From assembly GCF_036059255.1 (NCBI RefSeq), contig NZ_CP107947.1:868001-932000 (forward strand): 64,000 nucleotides of DNA, in the 5' to 3' direction. This document shows, piece after piece, positions 17,712 through 25,909 of this stretch. Position numbers and translations under genes: made by a program. This DNA is from Micromonospora sp. NBC_00389. Its GTDB lineage: Bacteria > Actinomycetota > Actinomycetes > Mycobacteriales > Micromonosporaceae. Under the pieces are notes generated by a model, which was not told the origin of the DNA, did no database searches, and saw only the letters and a program-made list of their open reading frames with translations. The first letter of the stretch is position 1. Every line of letters begins with the position of its first letter.

Positions 17712-18953
17712 TCAGCCGAGTTCCGCGGCCAGCCCGGCGCTGTTCACCGGCCCCTCATGAGCCCGCTGCTCGGCGTACGTCACCAGCAGCCCCACCATCT
17801 GCGCCAGATAGGCGGGGAGGGCCAGCACCGCTCCGAGGGCGAGGACCAGCGCCACGCCGATCGCGGAACCTGGAGCGGCGAGCGGATCGACTCCGAACGG
17901 GGCGGTGCCGACCCCCTCCAGCACGCTTGCGACGAAGGTGCCGACAATCACCACCGCCCCCACCAGCGCCACCCGCCCCAGCAGCAACCCCAACCGGTCG
18001 TGGAACATCCTGAACGACCGGCCGATCGGGTTGTGCCGCTCGAAGAGATAGACCGGCCCGGCCATGCTGAGCGCGAAGGTGAGGTAGATGCCGGGCAGGA
18101 CGCAGAAGCAGATGCCCAGGCCGACGATCAGGCTGATCGCCAGCGTCCACCCCCAGAGCCCGAGCGCCCGGCGCAGGCCGTAGCGCAGCGCCTCACCCAA
18201 ACTCACCGGCCCACCGGCCGCCTGACGGGTGATCACCCAACTGCCGGCGGCCCAGCCCACGGACTGCACCAACCCGATCAGCACGCTGCCGACGATGATC
18301 ACCAGGAACAAGGACGCCAGGTCGGTGAAGAAGTTGTCGGGCAGCGAGGTCGACTCGTCGACGGCGTTCGTGTCCCACTCCGCGGTCGGATCCAGCCCGA
18401 GCGAGAGCACCGACAGCACCGCCGCCGGCAGCACCTGGGTGAGCAGCAGGATGGGCAGCAGCAACCGCCAACCGCGCTGGAGCGCACCCAGGCACCGGTT
18501 GAACCAACCGCTCAGCCCGGCGCCGGGCGGCGTGACCAGCCGGTCGGACGGGTCGATGCCGGGCGGGTACCACCCGGCGGCCGGTGGCCCGGGATACCAG
18601 TGCTGCCCGCCGTACGGCCCGGAACCGATCGGGTAGCCGCCGGTGGGCGGGAACACCCAGCCCTGCGGCGGCGCGCCCGGTGGCGGCCCCCAAGCAGGCA
18701 CGGTCGGATCCCAGCCGGGCGGACTGCCCGGCGGCGGGCCTCCAGCCGAAGCCGGCGGCGCGGTCGGATCCCAGCCGCGCTGGGTCCCCGGCTGCGGGCC
18801 CCAGGGGGGCGGCGCGGTTGGATCCCCGCCGGGCGGGGTGCCCCCGGGCGGGAGCCCAGCGGCACCGGGCGCGGTCGGGTCACCACCGGGCGGCGGACCG
18901 GACGGGTCGGGCTGACCCGGTGGTGGGACGGCCGGGGGCGGCTGGTCGGACAT
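17712..18953 (-). CDS. Proline-rich multi-pass membrane protein
   Basis: A 413-residue protein. The first 140 or so residues are an imperfect Pro/Gly repeat (units like PPGGDPTAP, PPGWDPTVP and PPGAPPQGW), likely disordered and cytoplasmic. The rest is hydrophobic, about six segments, with a glycerophosphodiester-phosphodiesterase-like membrane-domain pattern (LLLPILLLTQVLPAAVLSVL, GSWVITRQAAGGP, LFERHNPIGRSFRMF, then HDRLG). Many actinobacteria carry such proteins without known function. The ATG start follows GAGGAGGG with 4 nt spacing. It runs codirectionally before groEL, separated by the CIRCE region. Confidence 0.75.
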   Translation of the reverse strand: MSDQPPPAVPPPGQPDPSGPPPGGDPTAPGAAGLPPGGTPPGGDPTAPPPWGPQPGTQRGWDPTAPPASAGGPPPGSPPGWDPTVPAWGPPPGAPPQGWVFPPTGGYPIGSGPYGGQHWYPGPPAAGWYPPGIDPSDRLVTPPGAGLSGWFNRCLGALQRGWRLLLPILLLTQVLPAAVLSVLSLGLDPTAEWDTNAVDESTSLPDNFFTDLASLFLVIIVGSVLIGLVQSVGWAAGSWVITRQAAGGPVSLGEALRYGLRRALGLWGWTLAISLIVGLGICFCVLPGIYLTFALSMAGPVYLFERHNPIGRSFRMFHDRLGLLLGRVALVGAVVIVGTFVASVLEGVGTAPFGVDPLAAPGSAIGVALVLALGAVLALPAYLAQMVGLLVTYAEQRAHEGPVNSAGLAAELG

Positions 18954-19049
18954 GAACCCTCCTCAGCAACGGCTGGAACGGTTCACGATCCTCCAGGGTC
19001 CAGCCGCGCGGCGCAGCCCCGGGCCGGCGGCCTTACTGGCGGTGCCCGC

Positions 19050-19253
19050 TCAGGCGACGACGCGCACCCGCTCCGCCTGCGGACCCTTCTGGCCCTGGGC
19101 GATCTCGAACTCCACCCGCTGACCGTCGTCCAGCGCCTTGTAGCCGTCCATCTCGATCGCGGAGAAGTGGACGAACACGTCCTGACCGCCGTCGACGGCG
19201 ATGAAGCCGTAACCCTTTTCGGCGTTGAACCACTTCACGGTGCCCTGTGCCAC
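19050..19253 (-). CDS. CspA-family cold-shock protein
   Basis: A 67-residue OB-fold nucleic-acid chaperone. RNP1 is KGYGFIAV and RNP2 DVFVHFSAI, with the standard [11 protein letters not shown] opening and [10 protein letters not shown] ending. Csp proteins melt RNA secondary structure during cold or growth-phase shifts. The GTG start at 19253 follows GAGGAAG by 6 nt, and an upstream in-frame extension is rejected because family members start at this point. The leader is probably about 110 nt, from a TAGCGT box at 19372-19377, which fits post-transcriptional control. Confidence 0.93.
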   Translation of the reverse strand: MAQGTVKWFNAEKGYGFIAVDGGQDVFVHFSAIEMDGYKALDDGQRVEFEIAQGQKGPQAERVRVVA

Positions 19254-19569
19254 GGTGCACTTCCTCACTCTGCGCGGCGTGCCATGCCCCTGGCGCGCGG
19301 CACGGGCCGGCGCCGTCGGACCACCCACTCGGCGATCGATGACTACCGCTGAAACAGGTGACCGAAATCGCACGCTACACGAGGAGTGACGGCCGCGCAC
19401 GACCACAAATCGGGCGCATCGGCGCCGTTTCCGACAGCACGAAGTCGGCCTCGTTTTCGATCAACCCGATCCACGCTCATGACTACCACGGCGCAGGCAG
19501 CCCGCCGGCCGTCCGGCGGCGATCGAGCACGCCGAAACCGTCGTCCACCCCTGTGATAGGCATGCGGGC
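19254..19569. promoter_or_regulatory. Divergent intergenic region between csp and a GNAT gene
   Basis: 316 bp without a gene. On the minus strand TAGCGT (19372-19377) is the best -10 candidate for csp, leaving a leader of about 112 nt. The remainder, toward the GNAT start, is AT-richer than its surroundings and should hold that gene's promoter, but I see no convincing pair of boxes and no palindrome. Confidence 0.4.
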
Positions 19570-20100
19570 ATGACCACCGATCCGGGCGGAGTCGCCCTCC
19601 GACAGGCGAAGGTCCGTCGGGTCCGGCCGGAGGACGCCGCCCGGATGCGGGCGCTGCGCCTGGAGATGCTCGCCGACGCACCGCTGGCCTTCCTGGAGAC
19701 CGTGGCCGAGGCCGCGGCCCGCTCCCACACCGAGTACGCCGCCCGGGTCGCGTCCACCGCGGCCGGGTCCGGTACCGCGCAGTTCATCGCCGACCCGGGA
19801 GGCCGGCTGGTCGGGCATGCCGGGGGCACGGCCGCGCCGTACGAGGCGGGGTTGACCGTGATCTACGCCGTCTACGTCACGCCGGCCTGGCGGGGCATGG
19901 GGCTACTCGGCGAGCTGGTCGACGAGGTGGCCGCCTGGTCGCGCGCCTGTGGCCGGCCGGAGTTGCTGCTGGAGGTGGTGGTCGGCAACAACCGCGCCTA
20001 CCGGGCCTACCAGCGGCTCGGCTTCACCGACACCGGCGTACGCGTCCCGCACCCGACCATCCCCGCGCTGACCGAACTCCAAATGCGACGCCCAGCCTGA
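19570..20100 (+). CDS. GNAT-family N-acetyltransferase
   Basis: A 176-residue single-domain GNAT. The acetyl-CoA site is YVTPAWRGMGLLGELVDEV (V-x-P-x-x-R-x-x-G) and the C-terminal helix and strand are GNNRAYRAYQRLGFTDTGV, a very typical N-x-x-A-x-x-x-Y-x-x-x-G-F segment. This class includes ribosomal-protein and small-molecule acetylases; the substrate is unknown. The ATG at 19570 opens the domain at the expected distance. It is convergent with the PaaN-type gene across a very stable hairpin. Confidence 0.85.
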   Translation: MTTDPGGVALRQAKVRRVRPEDAARMRALRLEMLADAPLAFLETVAEAAARSHTEYAARVASTAAGSGTAQFIADPGGRLVGHAGGTAAPYEAGLTVIYAVYVTPAWRGMGLLGELVDEVAAWSRACGRPELLLEVVVGNNRAYRAYQRLGFTDTGVRVPHPTIPALTELQMRRPA

Positions 20101-20181
20101 ACCCCAAGAACCCTCCCAAGGCAGAACCCCGCCTGATGTTCACCCACGGCCGGGCAGCCTCCCGACCAGCGTGCCCCGAGA

Positions 20182-20257
20182 GGGTTTCCGGGGGGAGCCC
20201 GCCCGCGGAAGGATCAAGCCTGACCGCCTGGAGCGGGTGGGCTCCCCCCGGAAACCC
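20182..20257. terminator. Very long hairpin between convergent genes
   Basis: Arms of 25 bp (20182-20206 and 20233-20257) are complementary with a single mismatch, around a 26-nt loop. It lies between the GNAT stop and the stop of the PaaN-type gene, so it can terminate both. The stem core is TTTCCGGGGGGAGCCC. Confidence 0.75.
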
Positions 20258-20273
20258 CAACAGCAACCAACGA

Positions 20274-21947
20274 TCAGACCGGCCGCCGCGACTGCACGAT
20301 CCGGAACCGATTCGCCACGTACGCGCCGTCGGTCAGCGCCGAGTTGGCCGCCGCGTTGGCGCCGCTGCCGTGGAAGTCGGAGAAGGCCGCCGACTGGTTC
20401 ACGAAGACCCCGCCGGTGAGGTTGCAGGACAGGTGCACCCCGACCTCCACCGCCACCGCCTCGGTCGCGTCCAGCACCGCCTCGTCCGTGGAGTAGACCC
20501 CCGCGGTGAGCGCGCCCTTCTCGCCGACCGTCCGGTGTAGCAGTTCCAGGCTGTGCGCGGTGGAGTCGGTGGCGATGGCGAACGAGATCGGCCCGAACCA
20601 CTCCCGGCCGTAGGTCTCCGCGTCGTCCGCGCCCAGCTTCACGATGGTCGGGGTACGCACCACCGCGTCGGCGTACGACGGGTGCGTGACGGCCCGCGAC
20701 TCCAGCACCGGCTCGCCGACCTTGGTCACCTCGGCCAGCCGCTCCAGCACCCCGTCGTTGACGATGGCACCGGTCAGCTCCACACCCCGGGCCGGGTCGG
20801 CGGTCAGCTTGCCGACCGCCGCGGCGATCCCGCCGGCCACCTCGTCGAAGCTCTTGTGCCCCTGGTCGGTCTCGATGCCACCGGCCGGGATGAGGAAGTT
20901 CTGGGAGGTGGTGCACATCTGGCCGCTGTACAGGGTCAGCGTGAAACCGAGGTTGCGGCACATGCCGGCGAAGTCGTCGGTGGAGTCGATCACCACCGTG
21001 TTCAGCCCGGCCTTCTCGGTGTAGACCGCCGCCTGCCGGGCGTGCGTCTCCAGCCAGTCGCCGTACTCGGTGGAGCCGGTGAAGTCGACGATCTTCACGG
21101 CCCGGTGCAGGGCCAGGTCGCTGGCGAGCTTCTCGCCGGGCGTCTCGGCGGCCAGCGTGATCAGGTTCGGGTCGAAGCCGGCCTCGGCGAGCACCTCCCG
21201 GGCGTACTTCACGGTGATGGCCAGCGGCAGCACCGCGCGCGGGTGCGGCTTGACGATCACCGGGTTACCGGTGACCAGCGAGGCGAACAGCCCCGGGTAC
21301 GAGTTCCAGGTCGGGAAGGTGTTGCAGCCGATCACCAGCGCCACCCCGCGGGGCACCACGTGGAACGTCTTGGTCATCCGCAGCGGGTCACCCTTGCCGG
21401 CGGACTTCTCCCACCCGGCCGTCGCCGGGTGCCGGGTCATCTCGGCGTACGCGTACGCCAGCGCTTCCAGCGCCCGGTCCAGCGCGTGCGCGCCGCCCGC
21501 CTGGAAGGCCATCACGAACGCCTGGCCGCTGGTGAACTGCACCGCGTTGGCCAGCTCGAAGATGTTCTTGTGCAGCCGGTCGAGGATCTCCAGGCAGACG
21601 CCCACCCGGGCCTGCGGGCCGGCGTCGCGCCACGCCGGCAGCGCGGCGGTGGCGGCGGCGACCAACTGGTCCACACCGGCGTGCGGGTAGCGCACCGCCA
21701 GCTCCACCCCGAACGGGCTCGCCTCGGTGGCGACCCGGTCGCCGGTGCCCGGCTGGTCGAGGGGGAAGTCGCCACCCAAGTACGCCTCGAAGGCGGCCTT
21801 GCCGTCGGCGGCGGCGGTCTCGCCGTACACCCGGGGGCTGGGGGACTCGGGATAGGCGGACCAGTAGCCCCGCTCCGTGATCGCGGTCAGCGCACGGTTG
21901 AGGGTGTCGGCGTGCCTGTCGTACAGGGGATGCGGGGTCTCCGTCAT
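20274..21947 (-). CDS. paaN: PaaN-type aldehyde dehydrogenase (phenylacetate degradation)
   Basis: A 557-residue member of the aldehyde dehydrogenase superfamily, PaaN branch. The N-terminal MTETPHPLYDRHADTLNRAL and ERGYWSAYPESPS are PaaN signatures. The catalytic cysteine is in YSGQMCTTSQNFL and the cofactor-binding region is VIGCNTFPTWNSYPG and FTGSTEYGDWL. In phenylacetate catabolism the dehydrogenase oxidises the ring-opened semialdehyde. No other paa genes occur here, so a general CoA-ester aldehyde role is also possible. The ATG at 21947 is chosen because CATGAT lies 7 nt upstream; the frame continues far upstream without PaaN homology. Confidence 0.85.
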   Translation of the reverse strand: MTETPHPLYDRHADTLNRALTAITERGYWSAYPESPSPRVYGETAAADGKAAFEAYLGGDFPLDQPGTGDRVATEASPFGVELAVRYPHAGVDQLVAAATAALPAWRDAGPQARVGVCLEILDRLHKNIFELANAVQFTSGQAFVMAFQAGGAHALDRALEALAYAYAEMTRHPATAGWEKSAGKGDPLRMTKTFHVVPRGVALVIGCNTFPTWNSYPGLFASLVTGNPVIVKPHPRAVLPLAITVKYAREVLAEAGFDPNLITLAAETPGEKLASDLALHRAVKIVDFTGSTEYGDWLETHARQAAVYTEKAGLNTVVIDSTDDFAGMCRNLGFTLTLYSGQMCTTSQNFLIPAGGIETDQGHKSFDEVAGGIAAAVGKLTADPARGVELTGAIVNDGVLERLAEVTKVGEPVLESRAVTHPSYADAVVRTPTIVKLGADDAETYGREWFGPISFAIATDSTAHSLELLHRTVGEKGALTAGVYSTDEAVLDATEAVAVEVGVHLSCNLTGGVFVNQSAAFSDFHGSGANAAANSALTDGAYVANRFRIVQSRRPV

Positions 21948-21996
21948 GCCCGCCATCATGCCTGAGGAGCGCCCGTGAGCAGTAGCGCCGATCCCG

Positions 21997-23016
21997 TCAG
22001 AGAGTGAGCTGCCAGTTGCTCCAGGAGTCCACCGGGCGGAACCCGAGCCGCTCGTTGATCGCCACCATGTAGCTGTTGCTCGCCGCGTTGAAGGTGTCGA
22101 TGACGCGTACCTCCTGCTCGTGGGTGAGCAGATGATGCAGGTTCTCAATCTTGGCGAGCAGGCCGAGCCGGTGCCCCCGGTGGGCCGGGTCGACGATGGT
22201 GATCTGTTGGAACGCGTGCCAGTCGGCGGAGGCGCCCACGTCCAGCAGCGTCCAGGCGACCAGCCGGCCGGACTCCTCGTGCAGCACCCCGAGGTTGTAG
22301 CGCCGCCGACCCCGGGCGTCCAAGGCCCGTTCGGTGCCGCGGATCCGCTCGGCGTCCACCTGCTCCGGTTCCCACTGCACGTCTCCCATGGGCGCGTCCA
22401 TGAGCAGCCGGCCGTCCAGGTAGGCGACGTCCGCCACGTACTCCTGCGGGGTCGCACCCTGCCAGCAGACCGACCGGTAGCCCTCGGCCAGGGCGTGCGC
22501 CTCGGCCAGCGCCGCGCGCAGCGCGACCCGGTCGATGGTGCCGACCTCGAGTCGGCGACGCACCTCGGCCAGCGCGGACTGGGCTCCGGTCGCGGCGGCG
22601 AACGCGTCGCCCGCCACCGTTCGGGCCGGCCCGTCGGGCAGCGCCGAGACGGTCATCGCGACCACCCGCTTGCGTCCGCGCTCGCGCAGCAGGCGTACCC
22701 CGTGCTCGTGCAGTGCCCGACCGACGCCCCGCCGCCGCAGCTCGGGATGCACCACCAGTTCGGCCGTGGCGTTGTCGGTGTTGTCGAGCTGCGGCAGGTC
22801 CAGCTGGACATAGCCGGCCGGTACGCCGTCCAGTCGGGCCAGCGCCCAGAGCGTCTCGGTGCCAGGCATCGGCGTGTGGAAGAACGCGTCGAAGCGACGC
22901 CGGCAGAAGGGCGGGAAGTCCGGGAGATCGGCGTCGTTGGCCGCCGCGCCGATCCGGTACGCCTCGTCGACCGAAGCTCGGTCGGCGCCGTCGAACGACG
23001 CGATGGTGATGCTCAT
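21997..23016 (-). CDS. GNAT acetyltransferase, two-domain
   Basis: A 339-residue protein of two GNAT halves. The first carries AELVVHPELRRRGVGRALHE, an intact acetyl-CoA motif. The second carries ITIVDPAHRGHRLGLLAKIE and the C-terminal NAASNSYMVAINERLGFRPV. This layout matches mycothiol-synthase-like or antibiotic-acetylating tandem GNATs, though neither activity is established. The ATG at 23016 has CACGCT 7 nt upstream and no Shine-Dalgarno. It ends 50 bp before the PaaN-type gene on the same strand. A perfect 35-bp palindrome lies 26 bp upstream. Confidence 0.82.
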   Translation of the reverse strand: MSITIASFDGADRASVDEAYRIGAAANDADLPDFPPFCRRRFDAFFHTPMPGTETLWALARLDGVPAGYVQLDLPQLDNTDNATAELVVHPELRRRGVGRALHEHGVRLLRERGRKRVVAMTVSALPDGPARTVAGDAFAAATGAQSALAEVRRRLEVGTIDRVALRAALAEAHALAEGYRSVCWQGATPQEYVADVAYLDGRLLMDAPMGDVQWEPEQVDAERIRGTERALDARGRRRYNLGVLHEESGRLVAWTLLDVGASADWHAFQQITIVDPAHRGHRLGLLAKIENLHHLLTHEQEVRVIDTFNAASNSYMVAINERLGFRPVDSWSNWQLTL

Positions 23017-23348
23017 GCCGCCGAGCGTGCACCCCGGGAAAGCGATCGGGCCAGCGAATTAATCGCTGGCCCGATCGAACGTGGTCGGGAGGGACACTCG
23101 CACAACGCCTCCGGCGCTGGGTCGCAAGAACTTCAAAAGTCTCCGGCGAAATGCCCTCCCGCAGGGAGCATCTTGCGCCGTCCGGTTCCTGCCGTCAAGT
23201 CCAGAGCGGTGGGTTTTCCACACTCACTGCGAAAAGCCAGTTACCCGGCGGATCGGCCCGATCCCCCGTCCGGGCGATCCCCCATCACCCGCCCGACCCT
23301 GCCCGCCCACCCCTCCGGCGCGGCGCGGGACGGGGCGGGCTGGGCTGA
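23017..23348. other. Intergenic region between threonine synthase and GNAT genes
   Basis: 332 bp with no convincing gene. From the thrC side it holds a GC hairpin (GCCCGCCC at 23301-23308 with GGGCGGGC at 23333-23340), a 7-bp inverted repeat CGCAAGA/TCTTGCG (23123-23129, 23171-23177), and the palindrome at 23043-23077. Confidence 0.5.
23043..23077. promoter_or_regulatory. Perfect 15-bp-arm palindrome upstream of a GNAT gene
   Basis: CGATCGGGCCAGCGA, loop ATTAA, TCGCTGGCCCGATCG. It is perfect over 15 bp each side and lies 26 bp before the GNAT start, so it is placed like an operator overlapping the promoter. A terminator for thrC is less likely because a separate hairpin already follows thrC. 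Confidence 0.6.
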
Positions 23349-23357
23349 TCAGCCCAG
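23340..23357. repeat. 18-bp perfect palindrome spanning the thrC stop codon
   Basis: CTGGGCTGATCAGCCCAG reads the same on both strands and includes the TGA stop of thrC (minus strand). It continues into the GC hairpin at 23301-23340, so it is probably part of the terminator. Confidence 0.6.
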
Positions 23358-24635
23358 GAGGCCGGCATCGCGGGCGGCACGGAGGGACGGCTTGATGTGG
23401 TGGGTCGGGCCGACCTGACCGGCTACCGCATCGATGGTCTTCAGCCCCTCGCCGGTGTTGAACACCACGGTCTCCGCCGTCAGGTCGAGCCGACCGGACT
23501 CGACCAGCTTGCGCAGCACCGCCACGGTGACCCCACCGGCGGTCTCCGCGAAGACGCCGGTGGTACGGGCCAACTGCCGGATGCCGGCGCGGATCTCGTC
23601 GTCGTCGGCGTACTCCATCCAACCGTCGGTGCGGCGGACCGCCTCCAGGGCGTAAAGGCCGGCGGCCGGGTCGCCGATGTTCAGCGACTTGGCGATGCCG
23701 GTGGGCTTGACCGGGGTGATCGTGTCGGTATCGGCGTGCAGGGCGGTGGCGATCGGGTTGCAGCCTGCGGACTGGGCACCGAAGACCTTCCAGCCGCCGG
23801 CCGGCGCCTCGACCAGCCCGATCTCGACCAGCTCAGAGAACGCCTTGTCAATCTTGGTGAGCAGTTCGCCGCTGGCCATCGGGATGACCACCTGGGCCGG
23901 GATCCGCCAGCCGAGCTGCTCGGCCACCTCGTAGCCGAGGGTCTTGGAGCCCTCCGCGTAGTACGGCCGGACGTTGACGTTGACGAACGCCGTGTCCTCG
24001 AACTCGTCGGTCTCCACCAACTCGCCGCAGAGCCGGTTCACGTCGTCGTACGAGCCGTCGATGGCGACCAGGTCGCCGCCGTAGACCGCGGTGGTGATGA
24101 CCTTGCCCTGCTCCAGGTCACTGGGGATGAAGACCACCGAGGGCACCCCGGCCCGGGCGGCGTGCGCGGCCACCGAGTTGGCCAGGTTGCCGGTGGAGGC
24201 GCAGGCGAACCGGCTGAAGCCGAGCGCGCGGGCGGCGGTGAGCGCCACCGAAACGACCCGGTCCTTGAACGAGTGGGTCGGGTTGGCGCTGTCGTCCTTG
24301 ACCCAGAGCGGCGCGGTGATGCCCAGCTCGGCGGCCAGGTGCGGCGCCGCCACCAGCGGGGTGAGCCCCGGGTCGAGGGTCACCCGGGTGGACGGGTCCT
24401 GACCGGCGGGCAGCAGCGCGGCGTACCGCCAGATGTTGTTCGGGCCGGCCTCGATCTGCTCACGGGTGACGGCGGCCAGGGCGGCGGTGTCGTAGTCGAC
24501 CTCCAGCGGGCCGAAACACTCGTAACAGGCGTGCTGGGCGGCGAGCGGGTAGCGGGCCGAACAGGCGCGGCACACCAGGGCTCGGGCGGGGCTGGAGGAG
24601 GTGTCGATGCCAGGGGTGGCGAGCGTCGACGTCAT
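23349..24635 (-). CDS. thrC: Threonine synthase
   Basis: A 428-residue PLP enzyme converting O-phosphohomoserine to threonine. An N-terminal rubredoxin-like zinc site (Cys22, Cys25, Cys37, Cys40) precedes the fold-type II domain. The PLP lysine is Lys124 in NPTHSFKDRV, and the phosphate-binding ASTGNLANSVAAHAA and GELLTKIDKAF loops are intact. The ATG at 24635 is chosen because GAGGAC lies 8 nt upstream and a SAM-I aptamer sits just before it. No hom or thrB is adjacent. O-phosphohomoserine is a branch point toward threonine and methionine, which gives SAM control a plausible logic. Confidence 0.93.
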   Translation of the reverse strand: MTSTLATPGIDTSSSPARALVCRACSARYPLAAQHACYECFGPLEVDYDTAALAAVTREQIEAGPNNIWRYAALLPAGQDPSTRVTLDPGLTPLVAAPHLAAELGITAPLWVKDDSANPTHSFKDRVVSVALTAARALGFSRFACASTGNLANSVAAHAARAGVPSVVFIPSDLEQGKVITTAVYGGDLVAIDGSYDDVNRLCGELVETDEFEDTAFVNVNVRPYYAEGSKTLGYEVAEQLGWRIPAQVVIPMASGELLTKIDKAFSELVEIGLVEAPAGGWKVFGAQSAGCNPIATALHADTDTITPVKPTGIAKSLNIGDPAAGLYALEAVRRTDGWMEYADDDEIRAGIRQLARTTGVFAETAGGVTVAVLRKLVESGRLDLTAETVVFNTGEGLKTIDAVAGQVGPTHHIKPSLRAARDAGLLG

Positions 24636-24639
24636 GTCG

Positions 24640-24679
24640 AGGAGTCCTCTCATCTTTCCCCACACCGCACGGTGCGGCG
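24640..24679 (-). promoter_or_regulatory. Expression platform of the SAM-I riboswitch
   Basis: On the minus strand, between the aptamer and the thrC start, a hairpin forms from CCCCGCCGCA and TGCGGTGTGGGG (one bulge), and the ribosome binding site lies in a small GAGGA-TCCTC dyad. There is no T tract, so translational control is more likely than termination. Confidence 0.35.
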
Positions 24680-24786
24680 GGGACGGAATTGGCACCTGCC
24701 CCGCGGGTCGCTCAGCGGTGAGCGCGCGGGGTGGTTGCCGGGGCGTCGTCGGGCCGTATCCCTCAGCCCCTCTGGATGAGGTATTC
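24680..24786 (-). ncRNA. SAM-I riboswitch (S-box)
   Basis: On the minus strand the leader shows the S-box consensus in order: GAATACCTCATCCAGAG, GGGCTGAGGGATACGGCCC, GACGACGCCCCGGCAACC, a variable GC hairpin, then CAGGTGCCAATTCCGTCC, with GAAT and ATTC able to close P1. This aptamer binds SAM and usually switches genes off. It lies about 45 nt before thrC in the same orientation. Recognition is by sequence landmarks; a covariance search would confirm it. Confidence 0.87.
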
Positions 24787-24849
24787 AGTTGTGCCGTCGA
24801 GTCTAGGCAACGCCGGGCGCCGCCTCCACCGCAGATCCCAGTGGGTGGG

Positions 24850-25818
24850 TCAGCGGTTGGCCACCGCCACCGGGTCGACCACCGCGACCGGATCGGTCAC
24901 CGCAGTCGGTTGGGGCAACGACGGGGTCACGGTCCGGGCCCGGGTGGCGAGGTTCGCGGCGACCAGGGCGGCGATGGTGATCGCGGCCCCGACCAGCTCG
25001 ATCGGCTCCGGCCGGTAGCCGCGGACGATCTGCACCGTGAAGGTGGTCACCGGCACCAGGTTCATGAACAGGGCGGCATTGGCGGCTCCGAGCCGCTGCA
25101 CGCCGGTGTTCCAGGCCAGCACCGCGATCACCGCGCCCATGATCACGGCGTACGCCAACTGCGGGGCGACCGCCACGAGGTCGGCGGCGGCCGGCGCGTG
25201 CTGCCATCCGATGCCGTCGGCGAGCACGCTCGCGGCCAGCATGGCGGCCGTGCCGGCGAGCGCGGTCAGCGTGGTGTACCGCAGCGGCGACCAGGCGCCG
25301 AACTGGCTGGCACCGTGGGTGTAGATCGCCCAGCCGAGCACCGCGCCGATCATCATCAGCCCGCCGAGGCCGAACTGACCGAGCCCGGTCAGGCTCCCGC
25401 GGGTGATCACCAGGCCGACGCCGAGGAGCGCCACCAGGGAGAGGGCCAGCAGGAGGGGCTTCGGGCGTACGCCGTCGCGGGCCCAGCGGACCAGTTGGGT
25501 GATCACCGGGGTGGTGGCCACGAAGAGGGCGATCTGCTGCGGGGCGGCGTGCTCGAGCGCCAGGTTGGTGAGCACGTTGAAGCCGGCGAAGCCGACCACA
25601 CCGAGCACCGCCACCTCGACGGCCCGACCGCCGAGCCGCAGCGCACCGGCACCCTCGCGGAGCAGCAGGATGGCGACCAGGATGAGGGCGGCCAGCAGGT
25701 AGCGGGCGGTGGTCAGGTTGAGCGGATCAACCCGGGTCAGCGCGCTGGCCAGGACCGGGAACATCACTCCCCAGCTGAGCACGGCGAGAAGCGGATAGGC
25801 GGCGGAACGGGGACGCAT
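24850..25818 (-). CDS. EamA-family (DMT) transporter
   Basis: A 322-residue membrane protein with ten hydrophobic segments forming the two EamA repeats; the first repeat includes LAVLSWGVMFPVLASALTRV and the second starts near GQFGLGGLMMIGAVLGWAIY. EamA proteins export amino acids or metabolites; the substrate is not predictable. The ATG at 25818 has GGAG 6 nt upstream. The C-terminus is a short VTDPVAVVDPVAV repeat tail. It is divergent from an ArsR-type regulator, with one operator palindrome 14 bp upstream of its start, so it is the obvious target of that regulator. Confidence 0.85.
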   Translation of the reverse strand: MRPRSAAYPLLAVLSWGVMFPVLASALTRVDPLNLTTARYLLAALILVAILLLREGAGALRLGGRAVEVAVLGVVGFAGFNVLTNLALEHAAPQQIALFVATTPVITQLVRWARDGVRPKPLLLALSLVALLGVGLVITRGSLTGLGQFGLGGLMMIGAVLGWAIYTHGASQFGAWSPLRYTTLTALAGTAAMLAASVLADGIGWQHAPAAADLVAVAPQLAYAVIMGAVIAVLAWNTGVQRLGAANAALFMNLVPVTTFTVQIVRGYRPEPIELVGAAITIAALVAANLATRARTVTPSLPQPTAVTDPVAVVDPVAVANR

Positions 25819-25831
25819 CGTCAGCTCCAAT

Positions 25832-25849
25832 GTTCGAGAATCGTCGAAC
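25832..25849. promoter_or_regulatory. Operator palindrome 1 (EamA side)
   Basis: GTTCGA, six bases, TCGAAC. Same dyad as operator 2, with centres 42 bp apart (four helical turns). It covers the leader of the EamA gene. Confidence 0.75.
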
Positions 25850-25873
25850 CAGCGACACCGACCCTAGGGACTT

Positions 25874-25891
25874 GTTCGACGATTGTCGAAC
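25874..25891. promoter_or_regulatory. Operator palindrome 2 (ArsR side)
   Basis: GTTCGA, six bases, TCGAAC. It overlaps the presumed -35 (TTCGAC, 25875-25880) of the regulator promoter, whose -10 TACACT (25898-25903) is 17 nt away and 6 nt before the ATG. Autorepression is the likely consequence. Confidence 0.75.
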
Positions 25892-25909
25892 AACGGTTAC
25901 ACTGGTCAC

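Noticed and set aside
20274..21947. Phenylacetate degradation cluster
   Set aside because: Only the PaaN-type gene is present, without ring-oxygenase or CoA-ligase genes.
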